Shown: positions 1 to 8,624 of the stretch, in pieces | How the letters are laid out: every line of letters begins with the position of its first letter | Numbering within the stretch: the stretch's first letter is position 1 | Assembly (NCBI GenBank): GCA_016795485.1 | Contig: JAEUHM010000051.1 | Span: 1 to 55,229 of the forward strand | Direction of reading: 5' to 3' | From: Verrucomicrobiaceae bacterium | GTDB taxonomy: Bacteria; Verrucomicrobiota; Verrucomicrobiia; Verrucomicrobiales; Verrucomicrobiaceae | DNA: 55,229 nucleotides | Program-made: the position numbers and the translations under genes | Notes under the pieces: model-generated | What the model was told of the DNA's origin: nothing | What the model saw: the letters and a program-made list of their open reading frames with translations, nothing else | The model's database searches: none

Positions 1-333
1 GAGTCGCTCGTCAATCCGAACGCTGAGATCGCCGCTGGTTTTGGCATGTCATCCGTCACGCTCGCCGATGGTGCGCTCGTGGCCGGACGCATCACCGAAG
101 ACACGCCGGAGAAGCTCACCGTCATCGGCCTCGATGGCAAAGCCGTCACCCATCCGCGCAGCCAGATCAAGACCGTCACCCCGCCCGTCTCCGCCATGCC
201 GCCAATGGCACTGGCCCTGCCGCCCCAGATGCTCCGCGATCTCATCGCCTACCTCCGCACCCGCGACCACACCACCGCTCCGAAAGGTGGTGCCGGTGCT
301 CATGGTGACGAAAAGGAGAAGGTGGCGAAGTGA
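1..333 (+). CDS. C-terminal part of a Pirellula/Verrucomicrobium-type haem-binding domain protein (5' end outside window)
   Basis: The frame is open from base 1, so the gene starts upstream; the ATG at 46 is internal. The visible ~110 residues begin ESLVNPNAEIAAGF, continue through a DGALVAGRI strand and end in MPPMALALPPQMLRDLIAYLRTRD. This matches, from memory, the end of the PVC-specific cytochrome c-like haem-binding domain (TIGR02603), where a segment after the haem motif carries the I-x-x-P-N-x-x-I block and the final D-L-I-A-Y-L helix. The CXXCH motif would lie upstream of the window. Such proteins are exported and often fused to dehydrogenase propellers. The tail after the helix is charged and low in complexity. 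The stop overlaps the next start (TGATG), which suggests co-transcription. The family call is fairly firm; electron-transfer partners cannot be seen. Confidence 0.8.
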   Translation, partial: ESLVNPNAEIAAGFGMSSVTLADGALVAGRITEDTPEKLTVIGLDGKAVTHPRSQIKTVTPPVSAMPPMALALPPQMLRDLIAYLRTRDHTTAPKGGAGAHGDEKEKVAK

Positions 334-2360
334 TGGCCGACGACTTTGACCCGCAACCAGCCCGCTTTTACATGCCTGACACTACGTTCATTCCACGCCC
401 TTCAAAACTCCGCTGCGTGCTGGGCATCGTGGTCTGGGCGATCAGTATCTCCTCCGCTGGCATTTCCGCCGCAGACCTCTCAAAGGCAGGAAAGCTGGTC
501 ATCGCCGGCGGGGCCATCAGCAGCGCGGGTGAAGAGGTTTGGCAGGTCATGCTCGCCGGACGGCTGGATGGACGGCCCATCGGCATCATCTCGACGGCGA
601 GTGAGGAGCCATCTGCCACCGGCGAGCCGTTCGCAGCAAGAATCAATGCGGCTCATGGAGCGGGCAGCGCGGTGTTTTTGCCGCTCGGAGTCAAAGGGGT
701 GAATGCCGATGATGCGAGCGTGGCAGAGGCCGTGCGCCGCTGCGGGGGATTCTTTTTCACCGGCGGCCAGCAGGATCGCACAACACGCATCCTGATGCGG
801 AAAAAGGGTGCGCACACAGCGGCCATGGCGGCGATCTGGGAGGTGTATCTGCGTGGCGGCATTGTCGGCGGCTCCAGTGCCGGTGCTGCAGTGATGAGTG
901 ATCCCATGCTCGCCGGCGGGCAGAGCGAGGACGCTGTGCGCGGCGGCGTGGTAAAGCCAGGCTCGACAACAAAAGGCGTGGCGCTCGCAGCGGGGCTCGG
1001 TTTTCACCCTGGTATGCTGTATTGCCAGCATCACCTGGAGCGCGGTCGTTATGGCCGGCTCATGGTCTCGGTGGTGAGCGATCTGGCGCGGGCGCGGCTG
1101 GGCATCGGTGTGTGTGAAAACACGGCCTGGGTGGTGGATCATCAGGCCAGCACAGGCAGGGTGATCGGTGCGAATGGCGTTCTGGTGCTCGATGCCAGCG
1201 ACGCCAAAGCCGGTCCAAACGGCGGCTGGAGCGGCTTGCGTGTGCATTACCTCACAGCAGGCGACCGGCTGCGTTTCAAGACAGGCGAGGTGGTGCCCGA
1301 TGCAGGCAAAACGCGACAACCTGCCCTCGACAACAGCAGCCAGAAACAGGTGCGTTTTCCAGCCTGGGAAAAGAACGCGCTCCGAACAGCCCTGCGGCAG
1401 ATGGCAAAAGCGCCGAAGGTCACACGGCTCATCGGCGAAGATGGCCCGTATGCCGTGCAGTTTGACCGCCAACCTGGCACGGTGATTTTTTCTGGTGCCG
1501 ATGAAGCTAACATCACTCTGACTAACCTGACGGTGAGCCTCAAAGTGCATACGCCTGACCTTGGACTGAAACTTCCCGTTGGCAGGAATCTGAGCCGCAT
1601 GGCATTTCACGAGAACGTCATCCGCGTCTTCAGCTACAAGCCGGCGGACTATCAGGACGGCCCCCTTCTGGTGGTCATGCATGGCATGGACCGCAATGCT
1701 GAGGACTACCGTGACCGCGCGGTGGTGATGGCGGACCAGTTCCACGCGCTCGTCGTTGCACCGGAGTTTGATCTCAAGCAGTTCCCCATTGAGGCTTACC
1801 AGCGCGGCGGGGTCATGAAAGACGGCAAGGCACAGCCCGCCGAAAAGTGGACCTTTAAGGCCGTCTCGGACCTCGTGAAAAACGTGCGCGCGGTGCAGCA
1901 CAAACCGGACCTGCCGTATTATGTGATCGGTCACTCGGCTGGCGGTCAGATCCTGACGCGGTTGGCCGCGTTTCTGCCGGGGGATGCCACACGCATCGTT
2001 GCAGCAAACCCAGGCACGCTGATTTTTCCCAATCGTGAGGCGGCGTTTCCGCTCGGCTTCGGCGGCCTGCCGGATGCCTTGGGGAATGACGATGCCCTGC
2101 GGCGCTATCTGGCCTCGCCTTTGACCCTGTATCTGGGAGATCGGGATCTTGGCAGCCAAAACCTCGACCTCACGCCCGCTGCGAAAGTCCAGGGCATGAC
2201 GCGCTACGAGCGCGGTCAAAACTGCTACCAGCAAGCCGCCGCGCTCGCCAAGGAACGCGGCTGGCCCTTTGCCTGGCGCATCGTGGTGGCTGACGGGGTC
2301 GGCCACGATTCTGAATGCATGTTTGCCCATCCTCAGGTGAAAGCAGCGCTGTTTGAGTGA
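333..2360 (+). CDS. Cyanophycinase-like (peptidase S51) domain fused to an alpha/beta-hydrolase domain, exported
   Basis: The protein has 675 residues from the ATG at 333, which overlaps the upstream stop. The GTG at 330 and the ATG at 372 are alternatives; 372 gives the tidiest signal peptide (hydrophobic VLGIVVWAISISSAGISA). Residues ~50-300 form a cyanophycinase-like class I glutamine-amidotransferase fold: LVIAGGAIS strand, TGGQQDR loop, and the nucleophile elbow GGSSAGAAV with Ser182, followed by LGFHPG and GIGVCENTAW. Cyanophycinases are serine peptidases that cut beta-Asp-Arg dipeptides from cyanophycin; many PVC homologues probably act on other substrates. Residues ~420-675 form an alpha/beta hydrolase with VVMHGMDRN (oxyanion strand), VIGHSAGGQIL (Ser535) and a late GVGHDSE (candidate His). 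Both nucleophiles are present, so both domains may be active. The fusion is unusual. Substrate is unknown. Confidence 0.8.
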   Translation: MADDFDPQPARFYMPDTTFIPRPSKLRCVLGIVVWAISISSAGISAADLSKAGKLVIAGGAISSAGEEVWQVMLAGRLDGRPIGIISTASEEPSATGEPFAARINAAHGAGSAVFLPLGVKGVNADDASVAEAVRRCGGFFFTGGQQDRTTRILMRKKGAHTAAMAAIWEVYLRGGIVGGSSAGAAVMSDPMLAGGQSEDAVRGGVVKPGSTTKGVALAAGLGFHPGMLYCQHHLERGRYGRLMVSVVSDLARARLGIGVCENTAWVVDHQASTGRVIGANGVLVLDASDAKAGPNGGWSGLRVHYLTAGDRLRFKTGEVVPDAGKTRQPALDNSSQKQVRFPAWEKNALRTALRQMAKAPKVTRLIGEDGPYAVQFDRQPGTVIFSGADEANITLTNLTVSLKVHTPDLGLKLPVGRNLSRMAFHENVIRVFSYKPADYQDGPLLVVMHGMDRNAEDYRDRAVVMADQFHALVVAPEFDLKQFPIEAYQRGGVMKDGKAQPAEKWTFKAVSDLVKNVRAVQHKPDLPYYVIGHSAGGQILTRLAAFLPGDATRIVAANPGTLIFPNREAAFPLGFGGLPDALGNDDALRRYLASPLTLYLGDRDLGSQNLDLTPAAKVQGMTRYERGQNCYQQAAALAKERGWPFAWRIVVADGVGHDSECMFAHPQVKAALFE

Positions 2361-2408
2361 GCGCCGCCTGCCGCAACCAGAAGCGAAGGTGCCAGTTTCA
2401 ACATTCTA

Positions 2409-3311
2409 ATGAAACACCTCCTCATTCTGACCCTGTTGCTTTCATCCGCGGCCTTCGCCCAGCAAAAACACGTCTGGTTGCTCCCCGAGTCCACGGCACC
2501 GCGTCTTGAACGTGTGCTTTTTGAGAGCAAAGCAGCCGGCACTCAGGTGAGCTGCTACGTTTTCACACACGAGAGCTACGACACGAACAAGGAACAACGC
2601 TTTCCAGTGCTCTACTGGCTCCACGGCAGCGGCGGCAGCTCGCCCGGTGCCGCCGCGCAGGTGGCACAACGTTATAGCGAGGCCATGCGGGCCGGAAAAA
2701 TCCCGCCCATGATCATGGTTTTCCCCAACGGCCTGCCGATGGGCATGTGGTGTGATTGGAAAGACGGCTCGGTGAAGCTCGAGACGATGATCATTGAGGA
2801 ACTCATCCCGCACATCGACCAGCGTTTCCGCACGCTGGCCAAACGCGATGGCCGCATCATCGAGGGCTTCAGCATGGGTGGCTACGGCGCGGCACGATTG
2901 GGCTTCAAATACCCGCATCTCTTCGCCGCCGTGTCGCTCCTCGGTGCAGGTCCGCTGCAGCCGGATTTCAATGAAGCACCTCGCGCTGGCCCACGTGGCC
3001 GCGATCAAGTCCTCGGCACCGTCTATGGCGGCGACATGGCCTACTACCGTGCGCAGAGCCCCTGGCTCATCGTCGAGCAAAACGCCGAAAAGCTCCGCTC
3101 CGGCCTCCTCATCCGCCAGATCATAGGAGATCGCGATGAGACCCTCGGCTTCAACCGTGAGTTCAAGCAGCATCTCGACGCCCTCAAGATTCCCCACACC
3201 TACCGCCAGCTCCCGAACATCCCCCACAACCCCAATCTCGTGCTCAATGCACTCGGCGAGGACAACTGGAGCTTCTACAGCGAGGCTTTGAAGGCCACGA
3301 CTTCCAAGTGA
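2409..3311 (+). CDS. Secreted esterase D/feruloyl-esterase-like alpha/beta hydrolase
   Basis: The protein has 300 residues with a clean signal peptide (MKHLLILTLLLSSAAFAQ). The body matches the putative esterase family (PF00756, esterase D/feruloyl esterase): PVLYWLHGSGG oxyanion-hole strand at ~67-77, PPMIMVFPNG, then nucleophile elbow GFSMGGYGA with Ser155, then the late candidate acid region GDRDET and HNPN near the end for His. Such enzymes hydrolyse ester-linked acyl or feruloyl groups on polysaccharides, although some act on S-formylglutathione or trehalose mycolates. The neighbours are exported carbohydrate-active proteins, which favours a polysaccharide deacylase. The start at 2409 is chosen because the signal peptide begins there; no Shine-Dalgarno sequence precedes it. 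Confidence 0.82.
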   Translation: MKHLLILTLLLSSAAFAQQKHVWLLPESTAPRLERVLFESKAAGTQVSCYVFTHESYDTNKEQRFPVLYWLHGSGGSSPGAAAQVAQRYSEAMRAGKIPPMIMVFPNGLPMGMWCDWKDGSVKLETMIIEELIPHIDQRFRTLAKRDGRIIEGFSMGGYGAARLGFKYPHLFAAVSLLGAGPLQPDFNEAPRAGPRGRDQVLGTVYGGDMAYYRAQSPWLIVEQNAEKLRSGLLIRQIIGDRDETLGFNREFKQHLDALKIPHTYRQLPNIPHNPNLVLNALGEDNWSFYSEALKATTSK

Positions 3312-3357
3312 CGCTCAAGAACCGGGACGCGAGAGGCGTATGGTTGCACCGCAAGCC

Positions 3358-4500
3358 ATGAAAAACGCCCTCATCACCCTCGCGCTGGCTCTTTGGAGCA
3401 GCGTTGCTATTGCCAAGGTCGAGCGCATCTGGATGACGCATCAGTCACCGGACAACTCGAAGATCGTCATCTCATGGGAGACGACGAATCCGGGAGACTC
3501 GGTGGTCGAGTTTGGCACGTCGCCGCAGCTTGGTGAAAGTGTGAAAGTGGATGGGAGCCGAACGCTGCATCATGTGGAGATTCCGCTGGCGCAAAAGGAT
3601 GTCGTTTATCACTACCGCGTGAAAAGCGGCGATCAGGTTTCGGACATCCACACCTTCAAAGGCTATTCGTCGAAGCTGCTGCGCATCGCCGTCGTCGCGA
3701 ACATCCGTGCGGACGCGAAACTGAACTTCACCGCGATCAAAAAGGACGATCCGCATCTGCTCATCTCGGCGGGTGACACGGCCATGCAGTATCAATTTGC
3801 CACGCAGGCGGACAAGGAGGCCACGAAGTCTCACAGCACAGCCATCGATACACAGGCGGAGCTTTTCCGAAGCACGCCGCTGATGGTCTCGCTGGGAAAT
3901 CTGGATCGCAAAATCCGCCCGAATGGCCTCAGTATGGAGGAGCCGGGCTACGACATCGAGGCCACGGGCTACCGGAAGTTTTTCGCGCTACCGGGCAAGG
4001 AGTGGATTTGGGCCTGGGACATCCCGGACTTCGATTTGAGGCTCATCAGCGTGGACATGAGCCACACGGGCGACTTTGGAAAACCAAACCAGGCCTGCCA
4101 CGCCTTCGACAAGGACTCCGAGCAGTTCAAATGGTTCGAGGAGACAATGAACGGCGCGAAGGCCGGCTTCGTCGTGACGCTGTTTGGTGAGACCGGCGGC
4201 ACCGTGCGCCGCCACGCCGAGGGTGGATGGAAGCGCGTGATCGGCAAAGGCACGCTCGCCATCTCCGGCGAGTGCTACCATGCCGAGCGCTCCGAGGTGG
4301 ATGGAGTGACCTATTTCAACAGCTCCGTGCGCGGCAACGGCACCTTCGGCCACGATCCACAGGCCGCATTCTCCGACAAGTCCGCGAGCTACCAGCTACT
4401 CACCCTCGACCGCGAGGCCGGAACGATGAAATCCGAGTTGAAGGCCCTCGATGACGGCCGCGTGCTCGACAGCAAAACCTTCACCAAGCGGGCGAAATGA
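3358..4500 (+). CDS. Secreted purple-acid-phosphatase-like protein with degenerate metal site
   Basis: The 380-residue product starts at the ATG at 3358, where a signal peptide begins (MKNALITLALALWSSVAIA); an ATG at 3340 would add a poor leader. Residues ~22-100 form an Fn3-like domain typical of the N-terminus of purple acid phosphatases (ISWETTNPGDSVVEFGTS, VVYHYRVKSG). The remainder is calcineurin-like: LRIAVVANIRAD in place of the usual D-x-H strand, SAGDTAM with Gly139-Asp140, and GNLDRK at 180-185 where active enzymes have G-N-H-(E/D). The first motif Asp/His and the GNH His are absent and no late G-H-x-H is seen. It may therefore be catalytically dead or bind metal differently. Its stop overlaps the pectate lyase start by 4 bp (ATGA), so the two are probably co-translated. 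Confidence 0.7.
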   Translation: MKNALITLALALWSSVAIAKVERIWMTHQSPDNSKIVISWETTNPGDSVVEFGTSPQLGESVKVDGSRTLHHVEIPLAQKDVVYHYRVKSGDQVSDIHTFKGYSSKLLRIAVVANIRADAKLNFTAIKKDDPHLLISAGDTAMQYQFATQADKEATKSHSTAIDTQAELFRSTPLMVSLGNLDRKIRPNGLSMEEPGYDIEATGYRKFFALPGKEWIWAWDIPDFDLRLISVDMSHTGDFGKPNQACHAFDKDSEQFKWFEETMNGAKAGFVVTLFGETGGTVRRHAEGGWKRVIGKGTLAISGECYHAERSEVDGVTYFNSSVRGNGTFGHDPQAAFSDKSASYQLLTLDREAGTMKSELKALDDGRVLDSKTFTKRAK

Positions 4501-6014
4501 AGATTGCAGCCGCCATCGCCATCCTGTCCTGCCTCACCTTGCACGCTGGGGACAAACCCGCAGCTAAGCCTCCACCAGCATCCACCCCCGTTATTGATGC
4601 CTATCCGGATGTGGAAACCGTGAGCCGGGCGGTGAAAAAGGCGGCGTCTTTCGCCCGCACCAGCCTCTCGATCGCAGGTGGTTACGCCACACGCTGGTCG
4701 CTCAATTTGAAGAAGTATCAGACATTTGGCACGGAGTCGCCTACGGTCATTGCCATCGAGGATCCCGGCACACCATCCGTCGGTCTGGTCATGATCCGTG
4801 CGTATCAGGTCACCGGTGACAAGCTTTACTTCCAGGCTGCCCAGGAGGTGAAGCAGGCGCTGCTGTGGACCCAGCTTGCCTCCGGTGGCTGGGACACTTT
4901 GCATGATTTTGCGCCAGCTCATGCCCTGCGGCGACATTACCGTCGTGATCTCGATGCAGGTGACACCGAGCGTGGCACCCGGACAGCGCTCAGCACACTG
5001 GATGACGACAAGTCACAATTTGCCCTCAGGTTTCTGCTCGAGCTGGCTCAACTTCCTGAGTCAAAAGACGACAAGCCGCTGCAAGACGCGCTGAAGTTTG
5101 GCATGGATGCCCTGCTCGCCGCGCAAATGCCGCACGGCGGCTGGCCGCAGGGTTTCTCCGGTCCAGCAGACCCATCGTTGCCGGTGAAAAAGCCCTCTTT
5201 TCCGCAGGAATGGCCACGCAAGTGGCCGGAGCTAAACTACACCGGCTACGTCACGCTGAATGACGGCAATCTCCTATTCGTCGCGAGGCTGCTGACCCAC
5301 GCGCACAAGCTCACCCAGGATCAGCGCTACCTGACCGCTCTGAAGAAGCTGGGTGACTTCCACCTTCTGGCACAGTGCCCTGAGCCCCAGCCTGGCTGGG
5401 CTCAACAATACAATGCGAACATGGAGCCGGTCTGGGCGCGAAAGTTTGAGCCACCTTCAGTAACTCCCCACGAGACGCTTTGGGCGATGCAAACCCTGCA
5501 TGAAGTATGGCTCGCCACAGGTGACGACAAATACAAGGCTCCCTATGAAGCCGCCTTTGCCTGGCTGGAGCGTTGCAAACTCCCAGGCAACCAGCACGCA
5601 CGCTTCTATGAACTGCACACCAACAAGCCGCTCTACTTCGTCAAGGACGCCTACGAGTTGACGTATGACGACTCCAACCTTCCCACCCACTACAGCTTCA
5701 AAAGCAGCGGGCTTCAGGGTGAAATCGACGCGTTCAAAAAGCTCATCGCCAGGCCTCGTGACGAACAACTCGCCAAACGTGCTGATCCGCCGACACCCAA
5801 CGCCTGGCTCTCCAAAGCAAAAGGTGCCGCGCCAAAAGCCGCCGCCGCGCTGAGCACCCAGAACGAGGAAGGTGTGTGGACCCAGGACAACATGATCGAC
5901 GGCTCCATCTTCGTGAAAAACATGCATGCGATGATCAACTACCTTGAAGCTGCCAGGAATGCGGGACACGAGTTCGACAAGTTTAGCTCCGAGCAGCAAC
6001 CCGACAAGCAATGA
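4497..6014 (+). CDS. Secreted pectate lyase, PelA/PL10-like
   Basis: The protein has 505 residues with a short signal peptide (MKIAAAIAILSCLTLHAG). The fold is an (alpha/alpha) toroid of the Pel-15E/PelA type: KKYQTFGTESPTVIAIEDPGTP at ~76-97, paired helices GLVMIRAYQVTGDKLYFQAA, the repeated glycine-tryptophan turns SGGWDTLHDF and HGGWPQGF, and further helical repeats GYVTLNDGNLLFVARLL and ETLWAMQTLHEVWLATGD. PL10 enzymes cleave polygalacturonate by calcium-dependent beta-elimination. The C-terminal ~60 residues (GVWTQDNMIDGSIFVKNMHAMINYL) match the end of that domain. It overlaps the upstream gene by ATGA, and is the clearest indicator that this cluster attacks pectin. I am confident of the family but did not assign catalytic residues. 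Confidence 0.8.
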   Translation: MKIAAAIAILSCLTLHAGDKPAAKPPPASTPVIDAYPDVETVSRAVKKAASFARTSLSIAGGYATRWSLNLKKYQTFGTESPTVIAIEDPGTPSVGLVMIRAYQVTGDKLYFQAAQEVKQALLWTQLASGGWDTLHDFAPAHALRRHYRRDLDAGDTERGTRTALSTLDDDKSQFALRFLLELAQLPESKDDKPLQDALKFGMDALLAAQMPHGGWPQGFSGPADPSLPVKKPSFPQEWPRKWPELNYTGYVTLNDGNLLFVARLLTHAHKLTQDQRYLTALKKLGDFHLLAQCPEPQPGWAQQYNANMEPVWARKFEPPSVTPHETLWAMQTLHEVWLATGDDKYKAPYEAAFAWLERCKLPGNQHARFYELHTNKPLYFVKDAYELTYDDSNLPTHYSFKSSGLQGEIDAFKKLIARPRDEQLAKRADPPTPNAWLSKAKGAAPKAAAALSTQNEEGVWTQDNMIDGSIFVKNMHAMINYLEAARNAGHEFDKFSSEQQPDKQ

Positions 6015-6188
6015 CACCGCACATGTTTTCGCGTGAAATGTCTCGTGGAACTAAAACAAAATAAGTTTTAGCGGTTAAGGCATCCTGATACATCCCGAGA
6101 GAACCTGTTCATGAAAGGCTCCCTAGCCAGAAGCGCGCAAGGCTCGGCTCTATTGGTATTCATCCTGCAATCTAACCCCAACCTCGCC

Positions 6189-7028
6189 ATGAAAACGCTA
6201 TTCCCGTTACTCTTGTTTTCATCACTCACCTTTGCCACCGACTCCATCCACACCGAGCACGATGTCGATTATCTCGGCAGCGGCCGCAAAGAAAAGGCGG
6301 ACCTGTATCTGCCCGCGAATCCACAGCCGGGGCAGAAGTTTCCCGCAGTGGTCATCATTCATGGCGGCGGCTGGTCGGGCGGCGACAAGCGTGCGGCACG
6401 TGAGATCAACATCGGAACCACGCTCGCGCTAAACGGCTATGTCGGTATGAGCATCAATTATGTTTTGGCGAACGAGGACCATCCCGGCCCCACCTGGCCT
6501 CAAAACCTGCACGATTGCAAAACAGCCGTGCGCTGGCTGCGGGCGAATGCAGAACGTCTGAACGTCGATCCCATGAACATTGGCATCATCGGTGGCAGCG
6601 CGGGCGGGCACCTTGCGACGATGGTCGGTTTATGCGGAGGCGAGCTTGATCCGCTAGGCGAGGGCGACAGCCGTGTGCAGTGCGCCGTCGATTTGTATGG
6701 GCCGGTGCTTTGCTTTGAGAATCGGGACCTCACCATGATTCGTAAAACTCGCGCCGAGGCTCCCGAACTCTATAAACAAGCCGATCCGCGATCCCACATC
6801 GACAAGAATGATCCACCGCTGCTCATCCTGCACGGCACCGCGGACAAAACCGTGGCCGTGGCCGACTCCGAGGCGCTCGCCGCCGCAATGAAGGCCGCAG
6901 GAGCCACCTATCAGCTCGAGATCATCCCAGACGCGCCGCATACCTTTCACCTGCAACCGAAGCAGCGTGATCTGCGCCCGCTGGTGCTCGGCTTCTTTGA
7001 CAAGCACCTGAAGCCGCAGGCTAGGTGA
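6189..7028 (+). CDS. Secreted BD-FAE-type alpha/beta-hydrolase esterase
   Basis: From the ATG at 6189 the product has 279 residues and a good signal peptide (MKTLFPLLLFSSLTFA); an in-frame ATG at 6111 would only add an unlikely 26-residue leader. The sequence is typical of the bacterial bifunctional carbohydrate esterase/feruloyl esterase group (PF20434): VVIIHGGGWSGGDK at ~54-67 (oxyanion hole), LHDCKTAVRWLRANA, nucleophile elbow GIIGGSAGGHLA with Ser137, HGTADKTV (candidate Asp) and DAPHTFHL (candidate His). It probably removes acyl groups from xylan or pectin. A 7-bp AT-rich inverted repeat (6051-6071, CTAAAAC/GTTTTAG) precedes it. It converges on the ceramidase-like gene with only 6 bp between stops. 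Confidence 0.82.
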   Translation: MKTLFPLLLFSSLTFATDSIHTEHDVDYLGSGRKEKADLYLPANPQPGQKFPAVVIIHGGGWSGGDKRAAREINIGTTLALNGYVGMSINYVLANEDHPGPTWPQNLHDCKTAVRWLRANAERLNVDPMNIGIIGGSAGGHLATMVGLCGGELDPLGEGDSRVQCAVDLYGPVLCFENRDLTMIRKTRAEAPELYKQADPRSHIDKNDPPLLILHGTADKTVAVADSEALAAAMKAAGATYQLEIIPDAPHTFHLQPKQRDLRPLVLGFFDKHLKPQAR

Positions 7029-7038
7029 GAAGTCTCAC
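7025..7038. terminator. Small inverted repeat across the convergent stop codons
   Basis: GTGAGA-AG-TCTCAC is a perfect 6-bp inverted repeat. It sits exactly where the esterase (plus) and the ceramidase-like gene (minus) converge and includes the plus-strand stop codon. There is no run of T on either side and the loop is too tight for an ordinary hairpin, so it is a weak candidate for a bidirectional stop signal and may be chance. Confidence 0.2.
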
Positions 7039-8456
7039 TTCACCTGCCCGAGCAGCTCCAGAATCTTCGCGGTGATCTTCACCGAGGCTTCGCGTTCGAC
7101 GCGGTTGGTGCCGAGCCAGGTTTCGTAGCCGCCGAGGTCGTGCTGCGGCGGTGTGGGAAGGTAGCCATTGCTGCCGTTGGCGAGTTCGATGGTGAAGGTG
7201 TCGGTGAAGGGGCTCTTGGCTTTGATTTCGAGGCCGATTTCGGTGAAGACTTCGAAGGGGATCGCGGCGATGCCGAGGTCGCCGATGCGGAAGGCCTGCA
7301 TCACGCAGCTCACGGTGTCGGGTTTGGCATCGCGGGCGGAGATGACCCTCTCGGCGTAGGGTTGCTCGAGGCGATGGACCTCGGCGGCACCTTTGGGTTT
7401 GGCGAGCACGGCCTTGGCCCACTCGATCATCTCCGGCGTGGGACGGCGCACGGCGAGTTCGAGATCGGCCACGGCGGCCTCCAGCGGCACCCAGTCGCGA
7501 TGTTTCAGCGTCTCGCGCACGCGCAGCACCTCGGCGGCAAGGTCACCGGCCACGATTTTGATCTTCTCATAGGGTTCGCGCTTCACGGCGGGTGTTTTAC
7601 CGCTGTAGTCGTTGTTGTTGACGTCGCCGCACGGGCCGTTCGCGAGCAATCCGACCACTGGCGGATGCTCGGGGCCGGCGGCGAGCTTCATTTCGATCAC
7701 GCGGCAAAACTCGCCGAAGTAGTCGGCGGACAAATGCTCGCGTGGCACGCCGCCGACATAGTGAAGCCAGTAATTGGCCATCAGCGCGATCTGGCGGCCA
7801 TTCGTCGCTTGCACGGAAAGGCAGAAGACTTCGGGATTCGTGGGCCCGGCCGGTCCGGCGAGCTTCATGCGCAAAAGGCTGCTCGGGTTCATCACGGCGC
7901 GGTCGAGCCCGCCAAAGGGATTCGGGTTCGTCATGCCTTCCTTGAGCTTCCAGCGGCGGTTGAAGACATGCTGCGGCACTTTGCCAGCGCCCCACGCGAT
8001 CTTCGCGGGCTCCAGGTTGTTCACCGCGCGACGCACGCCATCTACTACGCGCGAGATGATGAGGCGGCGATAGTCTAATGAGGGATCTTTATTCGTCAGT
8101 GCGGACACGCTGGAGTGAGTGTGCGTGCCAGAGAACATCATGTTCGAGCGCGGGATGCCCGTGGCAGCCTCGATCTTCTGCTTCGCCTCGTCCCACACAT
8201 CACGCCCGAGCGAAATCGTGTCCGCCACGACAAAGGCGAGCTTCGTGGTGCCGTCATCGAGCACCAAGCAGCGCGCATGCAGCTCATCATGCACATGCGC
8301 GGCGATGGGCCTCGGCGCGAAGTTCCCCACGATCTCCATGCCCAGCGGCGGCGTGATGTTGCTCGTGGCCGCGCCAGCCTTGAAGACCTTGTCTTGAGCC
8401 GTGGTGATGAGCGGACAAACAAGCGCGAGGAGGCAGGTGGTGAAAAAGCGATTCAT
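7035..8456 (-). CDS. Secreted neutral/alkaline non-lysosomal ceramidase-like protein
   Basis: The protein has 473 residues with a signal peptide (MNRFFTTCLLALVCPLITTA). The N-terminal part matches the neutral ceramidase N-terminal domain (PF04734): FKAGAATSNITPP, HARCLVLDDGTTKLAFVVADT, and MMFSGTHTHSS, whose His112 and His114 correspond to the zinc-binding T-H-T-H motif. A later NGPCGDVNN and NGSNGYLPTPPQHDLGGYE near the C-terminus are also typical. True neutral ceramidases hydrolyse the amide bond of ceramide; many PVC relatives are shorter (~470 residues) and lack the C-terminal Ig-like domain, as here, and their substrate is not established. It is divergent from the kinase gene across a 168-bp intergenic region. 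Confidence 0.78.
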   Translation of the reverse strand: MNRFFTTCLLALVCPLITTAQDKVFKAGAATSNITPPLGMEIVGNFAPRPIAAHVHDELHARCLVLDDGTTKLAFVVADTISLGRDVWDEAKQKIEAATGIPRSNMMFSGTHTHSSVSALTNKDPSLDYRRLIISRVVDGVRRAVNNLEPAKIAWGAGKVPQHVFNRRWKLKEGMTNPNPFGGLDRAVMNPSSLLRMKLAGPAGPTNPEVFCLSVQATNGRQIALMANYWLHYVGGVPREHLSADYFGEFCRVIEMKLAAGPEHPPVVGLLANGPCGDVNNNDYSGKTPAVKREPYEKIKIVAGDLAAEVLRVRETLKHRDWVPLEAAVADLELAVRRPTPEMIEWAKAVLAKPKGAAEVHRLEQPYAERVISARDAKPDTVSCVMQAFRIGDLGIAAIPFEVFTEIGLEIKAKSPFTDTFTIELANGSNGYLPTPPQHDLGGYETWLGTNRVEREASVKITAKILELLGQVK

Positions 8457-8537
8457 GAGATGAGTTTTCTACGCTGAACTCATCCCCAATCCTGCGGACG
8501 GCTTGATTCCAAGGGCACAGCAAACTGGATGCTTTTG

Positions 8538-8551
8538 CCTCTGATCAGAGG
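8538..8551. promoter_or_regulatory. 14-bp perfect palindrome in the divergent ceramidase-kinase intergenic region
   Basis: CCTCTGATCAGAGG is its own reverse complement. It lies 74 bp before the kinase ATG and 82 bp from the ceramidase-like start, in a region whose kinase-proximal part contains runs of T (8574-8597). The position suits an operator for a dimeric regulator or a site shared by both promoters. No convincing -35/-10 pair could be picked. The function is inferred from symmetry and position only. Confidence 0.35.
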
Positions 8552-8624
8552 TGTTGGACTCTGCCGTGAAATTTTTTCTTTTCGATGAGCCTTTTTTTCA
8601 TCAATTTTCGCATGAGTTGGTTGT

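Noticed and set aside
480..2330. 616-codon open frame on the minus strand
   Set aside because: It is antisense to the cyanophycinase fusion, has no recognisable domain and a composition typical of a high-GC shadow frame.
6051..6071. CTAAAAC/GTTTTAG inverted repeat as a terminator after the pectate lyase
   Set aside because: The 7-bp stem is nearly all A-T and is not followed by a T-run; stability would be low.
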